Shown here piece by piece: positions 1 to 10,285 of a stretch of 64,000 nt of DNA (position 1 is its first letter; each line of letters starts with the position of its first letter). The position numbers and the translations under genes were made by a program. Below the pieces are notes generated by a model, which was not told the origin of the DNA, ran no database searches, and worked only from the letters and a program-made list of their open reading frames with translations. The DNA comes from Bombyx mori. Its lineage: Eukaryota; Arthropoda; Insecta; Lepidoptera; Bombycidae. The DNA is taken from the NCBI RefSeq assembly GCF_030269925.1, contig NC_085120.1, positions 11,683,501 to 11,747,500 on the forward strand, read 5' to 3'.

Positions 1-351
1 GGCACGGATCTAATTGCCAATGAATTATTCACACTTAATTCATTTGTCGAAACATCAACGTTACCGAGGTTAATTCAGAGTACAGAATCTACTCAGATAT
101 TCCAGATTTCTTTTAAATTAGAAAAAGCTTTGAGGTTAAACATGAAAAGTCTTTTTTGTAAGGTTTGGATTTAAAATTATGGTGGTTATTAAGATGATAT
201 GCAAGATATTTTCTCTCGTAATAAATAACCTAATTGGCGTGTGGTAAGATAAATCAGAATGTATAACAGATATGCAGTAAAAAGCTAATGATAATTTGTT
301 TTTTGAAATTGGCACAGAAAACTACAACTATTACAGATAATATTACTACTA
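1..351. other. Unique AT-rich stretch, no gene seen
   Basis: No long open frame, repeat terminus or RNA-like structure was recognised here. The stretch ends at the 3' terminus of a minus-strand Helitron. Confidence 0.5.
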
Positions 352-809
352 CTAGTAGTCCTGCAGTAGTCGAAATTCGACTATAATTAATTGAAATTAT
401 AAGTTTGAACATTATTATGGTCATACTGAGACTAGACTAGACTAAGACTATCTGTATATATAACTATACTTTTATAATCACAGATTTCGCCAAGACTACA
501 CCATAGACAAATAATATTAAAGATAAACAATATTAACCTATTTTCAATTTGACCACAGTTTTTGACAAACCTAAGTTTGACAATAAACAAAGAGATATAT
601 ATATGTGTGTGTGTCAAATACACGGCAGTGTGTGTAATGTTTTTCTTTATTGATTTTATGTATCTTTTATGCATTATTTTTAAAAAACATGAGCATTGTG
701 CACTCCTTCTCTATATTCTCTATAAGTGTGGGAAATTTCATACTCCTCCGTCCGCGCAATTTTCGTAAAAAGGGATACAAAGTTTTTGCTTCACGTATTA
801 ATATATAGA
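352..809 (-). mobile_element. Non-autonomous Helitron, family A copy 1
   Basis: Read on the minus strand, the element starts with TC followed by TATATATTAATACGTGAAGC and ends in CTAG. It sits between an A and a T, which is the Helitron insertion signature. A GTCGAA/TTCGAC palindrome lies about a dozen bases before the CTAG, where Helitrons carry their 3' hairpin. There is no Rep/helicase frame, so mobility would depend on a partner element. Both terminal 20-30 bases match four other copies in this window (2818, 23451, 24121, 53305). The small open frames inside it are chance. Confidence 0.85.
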
Positions 810-1319
810 TATTTTATTTTCATTACCGTTAATTGATACATATAGATTTTCGTCCAATAAGCAATATGTTTGTGGCATCGCCTCCGGTCGCATTCAATAC
901 CACTGATTGTTTACGTGCAATCAGCAGCTGGTCGAAACTGAATTTATAGAGAAACAGAAAAATTTAATTTACATTGTCAATAACTCATTAATTTTTCGTC
1001 CAATATATGAAACCTTGCCTTTCGTAAAGATTTTCTACTCTGAATTTTGAGGGGGAACATATCTGATATTATTGCCGCTATAAACAGGAAGGAACATGCT
1101 ATTTTATCCCTATGTTCCATATGTCAATTCGCTACCTATGTGCCGGTCGGCAGTTATGTCCTATTCACTCAGATTCTGTGTACAATAATTGTCGCAAGCT
1201 CTTTTGGTTTAGTAATTTTTTGAATTTCAAGGACGAAAATCGGCTCGAATCCTTTTGCTTTGCATACTACCGGAATCTAGCAACAAATAGAAAATGAAAG
1301 AAGTCTTAGAAATATTTTT
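810..1319. other. Unique stretch, no gene seen
   Basis: AT-rich sequence. A 61-codon frame at 1112-1297 has no recognisable motif and no codon pattern that would set it apart from chance. Confidence 0.5.
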
Positions 1320-1440
1320 TAGTGCCCTTGTAGGCAAACGAGCTTACGGCCCACCAGATGGCGAGTGGTTACCGTCAGGAATGCCAGGGGCACAGCCAAG
1401 CCGCTGCCTACAGTTAATTTTTCTCCGCAAGCCACACATT
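1320..1440 (-). mobile_element. CR1/Jockey-group LINE 3' tail (family C)
   Basis: The minus strand reads as the 3' end of the LINE family seen best at 41198-41989: GGCAGCGGCTTGGC-like start, CCTGGC box, then GGTAACC, TGGTGGGCC-like and CTTGTAGGC ...AAAA end. It is strongly 5'-truncated, lacks the reverse-transcriptase frame and is more diverged than the other copies. Confidence 0.7.
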
Positions 1441-2127
1441 TCGATTCTAAATAAATAAAGTAAAAACACACAATACACGATGACTGTTTAAGGAAAACAG
1501 CTTTGAATTGTCATTTGTGACGAGCCTGCACCTAATTACTAGTGCGCGAGCGTATATTTAAATTTGGATAATTAAAAAAGATATCAAATTTTGGATGTTC
1601 CAATTGATATACAACGTTTTAAATACAGATAGACTTGCCGACCAAAATACAATAATACCAAAATACATTAAAAATGTAATCGGAACAGCTGTGTCAGAGC
1701 TTGAAGCTTCATCGGTCAGAACTGTGCACCTAACCTACCGCCAGATACTCGATAAGAAAAGTATTTGTCGAAACGCGAAAGAAAAGCATTGAATCATCCA
1801 AATTTAATTTACTCCCAAGGCTTGGGAATAACTTAACTTAAGGCCCTTAACAACTTCGCACAGCTATGATACTGACTGATGATGAAAAATATTTATAAAT
1901 AACGATTGTAACTTGCTGTATACTATGCAACTACTTCGAAGATAAATACCAATATTTTAAAGATGAGGGCATTTCGTTTAATATTAATAATAAGCCTTTT
2001 TATTTCTGGTTAAACAATCTTAGGTGGATTATAATATTACCTTAAATAACAGATATGAATTTTGTTAGTAAGTTAGCTTAAATTATGTTAGTAATTTATG
2101 TAAGTGTATTAAAATAGTTAATAGTTA
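1441..2127. other. Unique stretch, no gene seen
   Basis: AT-rich; nothing recognised. A 65-codon frame at 1595-1792 is unsupported. Confidence 0.5.
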
Positions 2128-2275
2128 ACAAGAAATCCCGGTTTGGGTACAAGTTTCCTCCAAAGATGCCCATTTTGGTATATCTTCTGCTGTGAAGTTC
2201 CAGTTTATGTCAGCCGATCTTTTCAGATCATCTTCCCAGCGAGTTAAGGGTCTCCCTTTCTCTCTCTCTCATTTC
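2128..2275 (-). pseudogene. RTE-clade LINE C-terminal remnant
   Basis: Translated on the minus strand, the piece reads GRPLTRWEDDLKRSADINW followed by a tryptophan-rich stretch (WASLEE-like). This is the conserved C-terminal tail that follows the reverse transcriptase of RTE-type non-LTR elements (GRP...RW.DD...W). Only about 45 codons remain, so it is a dead 5'-truncated copy. The same motif recurs at 6.7, 17.5, 20.9, 40.3, 50.1, 57.9, 60.4 and 62.9 kb with different sequences, so several RTE lineages have inserted here. Confidence 0.7.
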
Positions 2276-2817
2276 AATTAGTCAGATGTAAGCCGAATCC
2301 GACAGCAGTGATATCCGGGGTAATGTTGCAATTCATCCAGGATTCATATTAGTGGCGTGGTCACGAAGCCCCGGAGGGTTACAATGACCCCGAGAGTACA
2401 TGTGCATCAATCAAAGTCACCGCCAGGGGTTGAGAGGACGCTGACACACGGTCATCTAGTTTCCTTTAATCAAAAGGCTACAAATATAATACCTACTAGC
2501 TTTCGCCCGATGATCGACTTAAGAGCGAGATTTGAATTCCTCTTATCTATTACATTAAAGGTTTTCTTTTATTATTGACGTTCACACTCTTCAATTCACC
2601 TACTTAATAAATAAAAACAAACCGGTGGACAAACAGAGGAATAAATATACTGAACTGTATTATATATAAATATTTCTTATAAAAGAATATTTCTTCTTAT
2701 AAGTTGGTTAACACGGTTTTTAGACATCGGCGAATAGCGCCTTGTTATCAATGGATCCATTATAGTATTCGAAAGAGAAATTATGGATATTAAAATGCGA
2801 GATTAACCTATAAAATA
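2276..2817. other. Mostly unique; possible relic Helitron terminus at 2496
   Basis: No gene seen. ACTAGCTTTCGCCCG at 2495-2509 resembles the reverse complement of a lepidopteran Helitron 3' end (CTAG next to a GC-rich hairpin), but no matching TC end was found. Confidence 0.35.
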
Positions 2818-3247
2818 TCTATATATTAATACGTAACGCAAAAACTTTGTATCCCTTTTTACGAAAATTGCGCGGACGGAGGAGAATGAAATTTTCCACA
2901 CTTATAGAGAATATAGAGAAGAAGTGCACAATGCTAAATTTTTTTTAAAATAATGCGTAATAGATACATTAAATCAATAAAGAAAATATTACACACACTA
3001 CATACCACGTGTTTGACGCACACACGCATGCATACTATTTATTGTCAAACTTTTGTTCTTGACGTCTGTTGTCAAATTGAGATTAAATATTGTTTGTCTT
3101 TGTTAATATTTTTATAGTGTAGTCTTGGCGAAATTTGTGATTATAGACTTCTATAATCACAAATTTCATAAAATACAATCATAATAGTGTACAAGCTTAC
3201 AATTCCAATTAATTATAGTCGAATTTCGACTACTGCGGGACCTCTAG
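2818..3247 (+). mobile_element. Non-autonomous Helitron, family A copy 2
   Basis: It begins TCTATATATTAATACG and ends CTCTAG, with A before and T after. The 3' GTCGAATTTCGAC palindrome is at 3219-3231. This copy alone carries a perfect 17-bp inverted repeat with a 4-base loop at 3130-3167; in the sister copies only the first arm is present, so the second arm was gained locally. Confidence 0.87.
3130..3167. repeat. 17-bp perfect hairpin inside Helitron copy 2
   Basis: GAAATTTGTGATTATAG is followed by the loop ACTT and its exact reverse complement. The element continues normally after the hairpin. The extra arm is absent at the equivalent place in copies 1, 3, 4 and 5. Confidence 0.85.
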
Positions 3248-5131
3248 TATATATAGTACGACCTGATAAAAACCGCAGTATATAATAATATACACTAAAA
3301 CAAAATGTTAAGAAACATAAAACTATTCACATTTTATGAATAGTGCTTATTGAGGACCCGATCTTGTATCTGATAAACACAAATTTCATGAATTAAATGA
3401 TAAATGATTTCATGAATATAAAGAATGCGAAGAAACTTTTTCCCCAACCTATTATTTTGCCTTTGGCGGGTAGTTCGTTAAACCTTTTAAAATCGATTAT
3501 TTTGCTTTGTTTTGTATGAGTAGGTATATTGGTTTGATTGATTGACGAACACAGTGTCCGTGTGTAACAACGAACTGCCCGCGACATTTGTTGCTTTGCA
3601 CGTGATGCATCTAGGCAAATGTCATTCATTGTCCGGCGTCAGATTTATGGCGGCCGACATTCCATTGCTCGTCTTGTTTGCTGACGTGACGCGGCTTAAC
3701 AGTACACACAAAAATGTTTAAGTAATCGCATTAGCTAAAATCGGATGAAGCAGACATAGAAATTTTTAATCCAGTGTATTGGGTAAGGTTTGTTGTAAAA
3801 TAACTATATTATAAATTTATCATGTTAAAATTAGAAACTTTCGCAATGCCATGTGGCAGCACTTTTGGTGTCCCCACTGCTTCCAATGGCAGCAGTGGGG
3901 ACGAGACATAATAAATAAAAAAACAAAATGTGTGCAATTCACACGTGGTAGAAGTGAAACCTTCCAAAATTAAAATACAATAATCCTAAACGTCTTAAGT
4001 ATATGTCAAATTTTGTCATTAGTAAATAATTGTAAGGTAGCGCGCTCTGTGAATTGATATTTGAATTTCACGTATAATCCTAAATTAAAATTCACTACAA
4101 GAGCTTTCATACACACGTTAGTATTAAAAAAACTCACAGATGGCACTGTATTAAATAGTATGTATATTTCTGTCTCATTCTTTGCTGGCTTCATCCTACA
4201 CATTTTTGTATTTGTGTCTCTTACCTGTCGTTTTTTTCGTTGCATCCGGTTTGAAATCACAACGATTCTCAAGAAGTTTTCACTTCAAAAAGGCGGTGGT
4301 CGGAAAAAAAGCGGGCGAATGGCGGTGTATTCTATAGTGAGCACATATCCAAAAGTTGTAAAGTGGATTTAAAAAATAAACGAGGACAGACTGAAGAGAA
4401 CTACTGCAATCTATGTGTTATTGCCTGACTGCTGGAAGTGGAATTTTACAATTGAGCGCGAGTTTTTATCTTCTCGATCACGTAAAAGCTAACTCAAATT
4501 TGTATGGAGTTGGAATAGCGCCTCTAGTGGTAAAAGAAGGAAGCTATTTCAACTCCATGCACCATAAACACAAGCTTCATATGCCGATGAGTCGGTTACA
4601 TAAGATACGAAAGTCATACGGCTGTTTGTCTGTGCGTCTTGTTATGATACCCTCTGGTTCCTAGCTTTGCTTTCATCATCACCTTTCCCGAATAGCATCA
4701 GCAGTTATGATCCTTTATTACAGAACAATCCCCTCCCTATCCGGTCAGTCCTATTCCTAATTCCACACGGCACGGTTGCCGTCATTAATCGTCGTAAAAT
4801 CTCTATATATTCATTTCGTCAATAAAATCTTTTTTAAAAAGATATTTTTTCAATTCCGTATAACAGTCTGTACAACAAAAGCACACAAGATGTTCAGAAC
4901 CTATATATACATAGGCTTAAGAAAACTATTAAAGAACATCTGTGCAATAAAGCTTACTATAAAGTCAATGATTATCTGTGAAGATTGCACAAAGTGGGAA
5001 TGAGTTGCTCGCTCCGGGCATTTCAATATTGCAATAATTGTTACGTTATAATACTCCCTTAAAAGATGAATATTTAAAAAAAAATCTAATAATTAAAAAA
5101 AAACTCTAATATTTAAAAAAAAAGACACACC
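3248..5131. other. Unique stretch, no gene seen
   Basis: About 1.9 kb without a recognised repeat or gene. Frames of 75-103 codons at 3393-3629, 4006-4372, 4413-4664 and 4776-5003 show no family motif and have low-complexity, AT-driven composition. An 11-bp perfect stem (GTCCCCACTGC) with an 11-base loop lies at 3870-3902. Confidence 0.45.
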
Positions 5132-5222
5132 CACTGAGTTTCTTGCCAGTTCTTCTCAGGACGAAGGCTAGTTCTTGTGAATTGGCGGTAGTTCTTTTAT
5201 TTGATTTGATTTGATAATAAAA
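5132..5222 (+). mobile_element. LINE 3' tail carrying the CTGAG...CTCAG core
   Basis: CACTGAGTTTCTTGCC followed by TTCTTCTCAGG matches the core found in other LINE tails here. The downstream part (GGCGGTAGTTC, then repeated TTTGA and AATAAAAAAA) differs from them. I recall this as a common lepidopteran non-LTR 3' end; the clade is not certain. Confidence 0.6.
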
Positions 5223-5902
5223 AAATATTTAAGGCGTAGTTCCAAGTCAAACAAACTCCCAGGCCTCAAGTTATTGCTAATTTCTATTTGGAGAGAAACG
5301 GAAGTAAAAAAAATAAAAATAAAAAACAAATATACTGTTCTTAATAAATAAAAACTAATATCGTCGAATAAAACCTTAATTTTTCGCGATCAACGAATAC
5401 CGTAAAATATTCTAACCATTGGCAATTACAAAATGAGCATAATGAACCTTAAGTAGGTTTAATTAAGTTGCAATTAGCTTTGAATGTCGCTCTCTTCTTG
5501 GTAATTCGTTGAATAGACCGTTGTCGACTTCGCGCTCTTTACCTTTACCGGTTCAAAGGAAGACCTGAATTATCTGAAAAAATATCTTTTTCATGTTGCT
5601 TACCAATTAACAAAGACGAAATTAATTTACAAACACCATTATTTTGCTTTCACCGTGTAGAAATGTGTTTGATAAGAGATCAAAATCTCTACGTTGATAA
5701 ATAACGACTGATCTTTTCCATAATAACGATAATATTAATTTATAATTTATCGCAGAAGTGAACAAAAAATGAAAATCTATCTAATTTAATATCATCTTCA
5801 GATATGCGATTAAAGTCTTAATTAGATTGTAGATTTTAATATGACTGATTGAACGAAAACAGACCAGATGGTAATGCTTGCGACGATTCTTAACCCATAG
5901 AC
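5223..5902. other. Unique stretch, no gene seen
   Basis: AT-rich; nothing recognised. Confidence 0.5.
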
Positions 5903-6095
5903 ACGGCCCACTGAGTTTCTCGCCGGATCTTCTCAGTGGGTCGCGTTTCCGATCCGGTGGCAGATTCTGCGAAGCACTGCTCTTGCTAGGATTAGCAACG
6001 TCGACACGTTTGAACACCATGAGCTCACCTACTTGTACAGGTTACGCTGACATAGCCTCTCAAAGCTATGAGTCTAGGAAAGATTTTTACTCCTG
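5903..6095 (+). mobile_element. LINE 3' tail, CTGAG-core family D
   Basis: The order is CACTGAGTTTCTCGCCGGAT, TCTCAGTGGGTCGCG, CCGATCCGGTGG, then GAAGCACTGCTCTTGCTAG, GAGCTCACCTA and an AGCCTCTCAAAGCTATGAG box. The same order appears at 25290, 38960, 41093/41990 and 58194. The element is strongly 5'-truncated, with no coding sequence left. Confidence 0.75.
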
Positions 6096-6128
6096 GTGGG
6101 ACCTCTTGTGAGTCGGCGCGGGTAGGTT
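6090..6128 (+). repeat. Bm1 SINE internal fragment
   Basis: CTGGTGGGACCTCTTGTGAG and the following GCGCGGGTAGGT match the internal start of the Bm1 body. Only ~40 bp is present before unrelated sequence. Confidence 0.65.
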
Positions 6129-6149
6129 TTTTTGTATCATCGATCTACG

Positions 6150-6240
6150 AAGCAATCATAACGGATACTGTGTTCCACCGTTCGGTGGAAGATTTTCCCC
6201 TTTCCCTTCGTCGTTATTCCCAAAATTATAAACACTCAAA
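6150..6240. repeat. Unnamed repeat with CTCGGTGGAAGAT-like motif
   Basis: GTTCGGTGGAAGATTTTCCC and the following CGTCGTTATTCCC resemble segments at 25944-26035 and 62332-62415. The family is not recognised; the similarity is short and diverged. Confidence 0.4.
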
Positions 6241-6350
6241 CAAAGAGCAAACAAACTTCTTGTTCATCACACGAATATTTGACCGTTGTGGGAATCGAAC
6301 CCACGACCCTCGGCGCAACAGTCAGAGGCGCTACACCACCGAGTCAATAT
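6240..6350 (-). mobile_element. tRNA-derived SINE (second family), head region
   Basis: On the minus strand the tRNA-like head has an A box (GGTGGTGTAGCG) and a B box (GGTTCGATTCCC) inside GACTCGGTGG...GGGTCGTGGG, followed by a body with CGTGTGATGAACAAG and GTTTGCTCTTTG. The better copies are at 37009 and 38126. It lacks a proper acceptor stem and 3' end of a mature tRNA, so it is a SINE head and not a tRNA gene. Confidence 0.75.
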
Positions 6351-6651
6351 TTTCCTTAGCATTTTTCGTAAACTATAAAACACAGAGAAAGATTCTCTTA
6401 TGTATAAAATATGCAACCAAAAAAGAACTAGCTTCACAGTCGCATTCAGACATCCCTCTATCCGATGGCTCTCACTGGGTTAGTTGTAAAATATTTATAG
6501 TGTAATCCATTCCGACTGATTGCCCGTTCGGGTGAGCATACGCTAAGCCACTGCGGCCCAAATAAAATAGGCCCAGAAAATCGCATCATTGTTTTCTTTT
6601 TTTGGGTATTGAAAAATGGCTACGCACTTGCAGTTTTGCATGTAATTTCGA
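6351..6651. other. Unique stretch, no gene seen
   Basis: The long open frame at 6068-6505 crosses Bm1, unnamed-repeat and SINE sequence and ends here. It is a chance chimera, not a gene. Confidence 0.5.
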
Positions 6652-6925
6652 TTGAGTGATGGTTATTATTTATGGGCAGGACATCTAGTTCGAATGGCAG
6701 AGACCAGAATGCCAAGACAACTGCTCTATGGCAAACCAGAGGGCCGGAGAAGTCGTGACAGACCCAAACTCCGATGGTTAGATGGCACAGAGCACGACCT
6801 CAAAGTTATCGGTGTCAGGAACTGGAAGGAGAAAGCCCTGAACAGAACAGTCTGGAGAGAAATACTGGACCAGGCTAAGGCCCATCCTGGGCTGTAAGGC
6901 CTTAGATGATGATGGTGGTTGTTAT
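6652..6925 (+). pseudogene. RTE-clade LINE C-terminal remnant
   Basis: The frame reads WAGHLVRMAETRMPRQLLYG, then RRSRDRPKLRWLDG and NWKEKALNRTVWREIL before a stop at 6895-6897. GHLVRM, RPKLRW and the spaced tryptophans are the conserved tail of RTE-type reverse transcriptases. About 78 codons remain, followed by a GATGATGATGG tail typical of RTE 3' ends. The copy is truncated upstream and not functional. The frame is intact, which suggests moderate age. Confidence 0.8.
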
Positions 6926-7217
6926 TTGGAACATGCAACGTACATTGGGAATGGTCTAGTACCTGTTCTTTTGTTCTGTTATTCTCCTACCTCTGTCTTT
7001 TCAATTATATTTATCATAGAAATTACGTAGACATCGACCTGAAATTATGGTTTTAATGTAGTGATGTCAATATAGATTATTATTATTAATGTTTTTAAGC
7101 CTAAGTAACCAATTAAGACCAGTTGAGCGGTGCTCTCGTATTTCAGTCTAAGCAATAAAAAAACAAACGAAAGTAGTTTAAAAGACGTCTGCAACTCACA
7201 AAGATCGAAGAAAATTG
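6926..7217. other. Unique spacer
   Basis: Nothing recognised. Confidence 0.4.
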
Positions 7218-7667
7218 AAGTCGTCGTGGTCTAACGGATAAGACGTCCGGTGCATTTGCGTTGAGCGCGATGCACCAGTGTTCGAATCCCACAGGCGGGT
7301 ACCAATTTTTCTAATGAAATACGTACTCAACAAATGTTCACGGTTGACTTCCACGGTGAAGGAATAACATCGTGTAATAAAAATCAAACCCACAAAATTA
7401 TAATTTGCGTAATTACTGGTGGTAGGACCGCTTGTGAGTCCGCGCGGGTAAGTACCACCGCCCTGTCTATTTCTGCCGTGAAGCATTAATGCGTTTCGGT
7501 TTGAAGGGTCGGGCAGCCGTTGTAACTATACTGAGACCTTACAACTTATATCTCAAGGTGGGTGGCGCATTTACGTTGTAGATGTCTATGGGCTCCAGTA
7601 ACCACTTAACACCAGGTGGGCTGTGAGCTCGTCCACACACCTAAGCAATAAAAAAATAAAAAAAAAC
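7218..7667 (+). mobile_element. Bm1 SINE, full length
   Basis: The tRNA-like head has GTCGTCGTGGTCTAACGGAT (A box) and GTGTTCGAATCCC (B box). It is followed by a middle region (GTGAAGGAATAACATCG) and the body: GGTAGG, CTGCCGTGAAGC, GCGTTTCGGTTTGAAGGG, CAGCCGTTGTAACTA, TCAAGGTGGGTGGCGCAT, GGGCTCCAGTAACCACTTA. It ends in GGTGGGCTGTGAGCTCGTCC, CTAAGCAATAAAAAA. The length of ~450 bp fits the published size of this silkworm SINE as I recall it. The internal pol III promoter boxes are intact. A minus-strand open frame at 7196-7486 is antisense Bm1. Confidence 0.9.
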
Positions 7668-8474
7668 TTAAATGTAATTAATACGAAACGACACCACTAA
7701 AACTTGATCTCGGATAAAAATTTACCCTCAATTGTCCGAGGCCTCGTTATTTTTTATGTTGTGCTTCTAGGAATATCCGATAAGAGCTCGCACTATCGAA
7801 AGTAAGTGCCAATAATTGCCAGGGGAAATCATATGGGACCCGAAGCTCTCGTATCGTATTGCACTTAAAGTTTCCGCGAACAATGGCTGCAGTGTGCGAT
7901 ACTTTTATAGCTTCCGATGTAAAGTGTTTGTTCTCGGTGAATATCAATGACAAAAGCTACTTACATATGAGTCGACTATTATCAAAGCCGGCAATGTGAC
8001 TTTTGGATAATTATTGGTAAATCAGAAAAACGAATTATTGACTTTGTATTCCACTAGCAGTCACAAAACTCTTCTGAACGACATCTTAGATAAATAACAG
8101 GTTAAGTATTAACCTTTATTTAATGCAGGCTTTGAACCGTATTCTTTGAAGGAGACGATTATATTCAAATAAATCTGTATTGAAATATCAAAAATTTTTT
8201 TTTGTCCAAATGCACAGATTGCCACCTTTGATCATAGACGACTCATATTTAAAAGCGTATCAAATTATCGACTACTAACTCTTATCGCTGCTTCAGTCCC
8301 GTTTATGTAAAAATTATATCGAGTGAAACACTATTTGGCTTTGGCGACATTTTTGCAACTTTACAACAGAGCCATTTAAAGTTTAAAATTTAGAAAAAAA
8401 TATCACAACAAAAAAACTTCTTCAGCTATTTGATTGATGTAAGCTTAGTCGAAGTTCAATTCATCATCACTCCC
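7668..8474. other. Unique stretch, no gene seen
   Basis: AT-rich; the 68-codon minus frame at 7747-7953 has no recognised motif. Confidence 0.5.
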
Positions 8475-8843
8475 ATAGATATCCACAACGTAAATGTGCC
8501 ACCCACCTTGAGATATAAGTTCTAAGGTCTCAAGTAGCATACAACGGTTGCCCCACCCTTCAAACCGAAACGCATTACTGCTTCACAGCAGAAATAGGCA
8601 GGGTGGTGGTACCCACCCACGCGGACTCACAAGAGGTCCTACCACCAGTAATTACGCAAATTATAATTTTGTGGGTTTCATTTTTATTACACGATATTAT
8701 TCCTTCACCATAGAAGTCAACCGTGAACATTTGTTGAGTACGTATTTCATTAGAAAAATTGGTACCCGCCTGCGGGATTCGAACACCGGTGCATCGTTCA
8801 ACACTAATGCACCGGACGTCTTATCCGTTAGGCCACGATGACT
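8475..8843 (-). mobile_element. Bm1 SINE, 3'-truncated
   Basis: The whole tRNA head, middle and body are present on the minus strand, from the head near 8843 to the TAGATATC/CCACAACGTAAATG region at ~8480. The last ~75 bp (CTCCAGTAACC through the poly(A)) is missing. SINEs normally lose their 5' end on insertion, so this copy probably lost its 3' end through a later deletion. Confidence 0.85.
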
Positions 8844-9430
8844 TCAAAAATCGTTCGGGCCAAACCAAAATCAGGGAATCAGTAATTTTTATAAACTTGA
8901 AATTTTCATTCTAAAATTTACAAAATGCGATATTTTGGATGGAATATAAAAATTCGCGACTTTTACTGTCTAGTTGTTAAGATATTTTAAAATGCTATCT
9001 ATCATGATAAAAACTACAACTTTTTATTGGATTTGAAGACCAAGGCATTCGGTTTGGTTTAAGAGCCACGCAGCTCACTTCTATACGTGTTTTGTTTGAT
9101 AGCTGCAATCTGTGGCTTGTAGGAAGCGTTTACGTTAAAACCCTCACACGGCTTACGGGTGACCCTCATGGCCCAAACGGTTCAGCAAGATAAAGCTCAC
9201 CGGTGAGCATTGTGGCCTGAATGAAAATACTCGATTTTTCATGTTGCGTTCAACGTGTTAAGTTTGAAATTGTTGCCAACACAGTACTTTAAAGATCCTG
9301 CGTCAGTGCTTGGTAATTTACAATCTGTTAGTAATGTCAGTCATGTTTATAATATGATTAAAAATTGTTTTTTTTTTTGTGAGTCTAATACACGGTTTGT
9401 GTGTACCTATAATGGAATGCCGATGAAATA
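8844..9430. other. Unique stretch, no gene seen
   Basis: No gene or repeat recognised. Confidence 0.5.
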
Positions 9431-9677
9431 AGCTGGTGGCAGGACCTCTTGTGAGCTCGCGCGGGTAGGTACCACCGCCCTGCCTATTTCTGCCGTGTAA
9501 CAGTAATGCGTTTCGGTCTGAAGGGTAGCGCAGCCGTTGTAACTATACTGAGATCCTAAACTTATATCTGAAGGTGGGTGGCGCATTTGCGTTGTGGATG
9601 TCTATAGGCTCCAGTGGCCACTTAGCACCAGGTGGGCTGTGAGCTCGTCCAACCACCTAATCGATAAAAAAAAAAAC
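9431..9677 (+). mobile_element. Bm1 SINE, 5'-truncated
   Basis: Begins at GCTGGTGGCAGGACCTCTTG, the point where many copies here begin, and runs to CACCTAATCGATAAAAAAAA. The tRNA head is absent. It is diverged at several positions from the 7218 copy. Confidence 0.87.
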
Positions 9678-10050
9678 GAAAGCATAAAATTTTGAATCTG
9701 ATTACAAGATTGTCTTAAGCTCAAATTTTAACGGCAAAAGTTTTAAGACTTTCGACTAAGCCCTATCACGTTACAAATCACGGAACCACAAACACGAGGT
9801 GTGCTCGGAGTTGAATCAAGTCGCGCCAAGTTACAGAACTCTCAAACTTTCCAGCGCTTCGGAGACACTCTACAAATGTTGATCTTCGAAAGCTGTGATA
9901 GAATTTTGTGTCTTATTTGTATGAAGTTTAAGATATAAACCGTGTTTTCGTTTTAGAGTATTGTATTATGTTGGTTTATGATGTTTTTGTTACTTTTTAG
10001 AAAAGATGTTGTAGGGACCACAAATGTCCCCATAGCAACTAGCAATTGTA
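9678..10050. other. Unique stretch, no gene seen
   Basis: Nothing recognised. Confidence 0.5.
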
Positions 10051-10285
10051 TCGATGCTTGAAAGGCAAACGTGACTAAGCGACAATGCGTGAACTTTACA
10101 GTAGACTAATTTAAAGTTGAAATACCTAAAAAAAAATTCTATTTTAACGAATCTAGCTGTAGGATTGAAATGATTTTAATAGAGCTAGAAATATATTTTT
10201 TTTGCGCATCGAATATGGTTATTGCCTATCATTTATGTATAAAGCAGTTATTGTCGCTTAGTCACGTTTGCCTTTCAAGCGTCGA
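10051..10285. mobile_element. MITE with ~35-bp terminal inverted repeats, copy 1
   Basis: The left end is TCGATGCTTGAAAGGCAAAC then GTGACTAAGCGACAAT. The right end is the near-perfect reverse complement, ending GCCTTTCAAGCGTCGA. TA flanks both sides, so a TA target duplication is likely, which would fit a Tc1/mariner-like source. The length is 235 bp with no coding capacity. A second copy lies in inverted orientation at 23175-23434. Confidence 0.9.

Noticed and set aside
6068..6505. 145-codon protein
   Set aside because: It runs through a Bm1 piece, an unnamed repeat and the antisense of a tRNA-derived SINE.
7216..7300. tRNA gene in the Bm1 head
   Set aside because: A and B boxes are present, but the segment is the head of a repeated SINE and lacks a paired acceptor stem and a 3' end typical of a tRNA gene.
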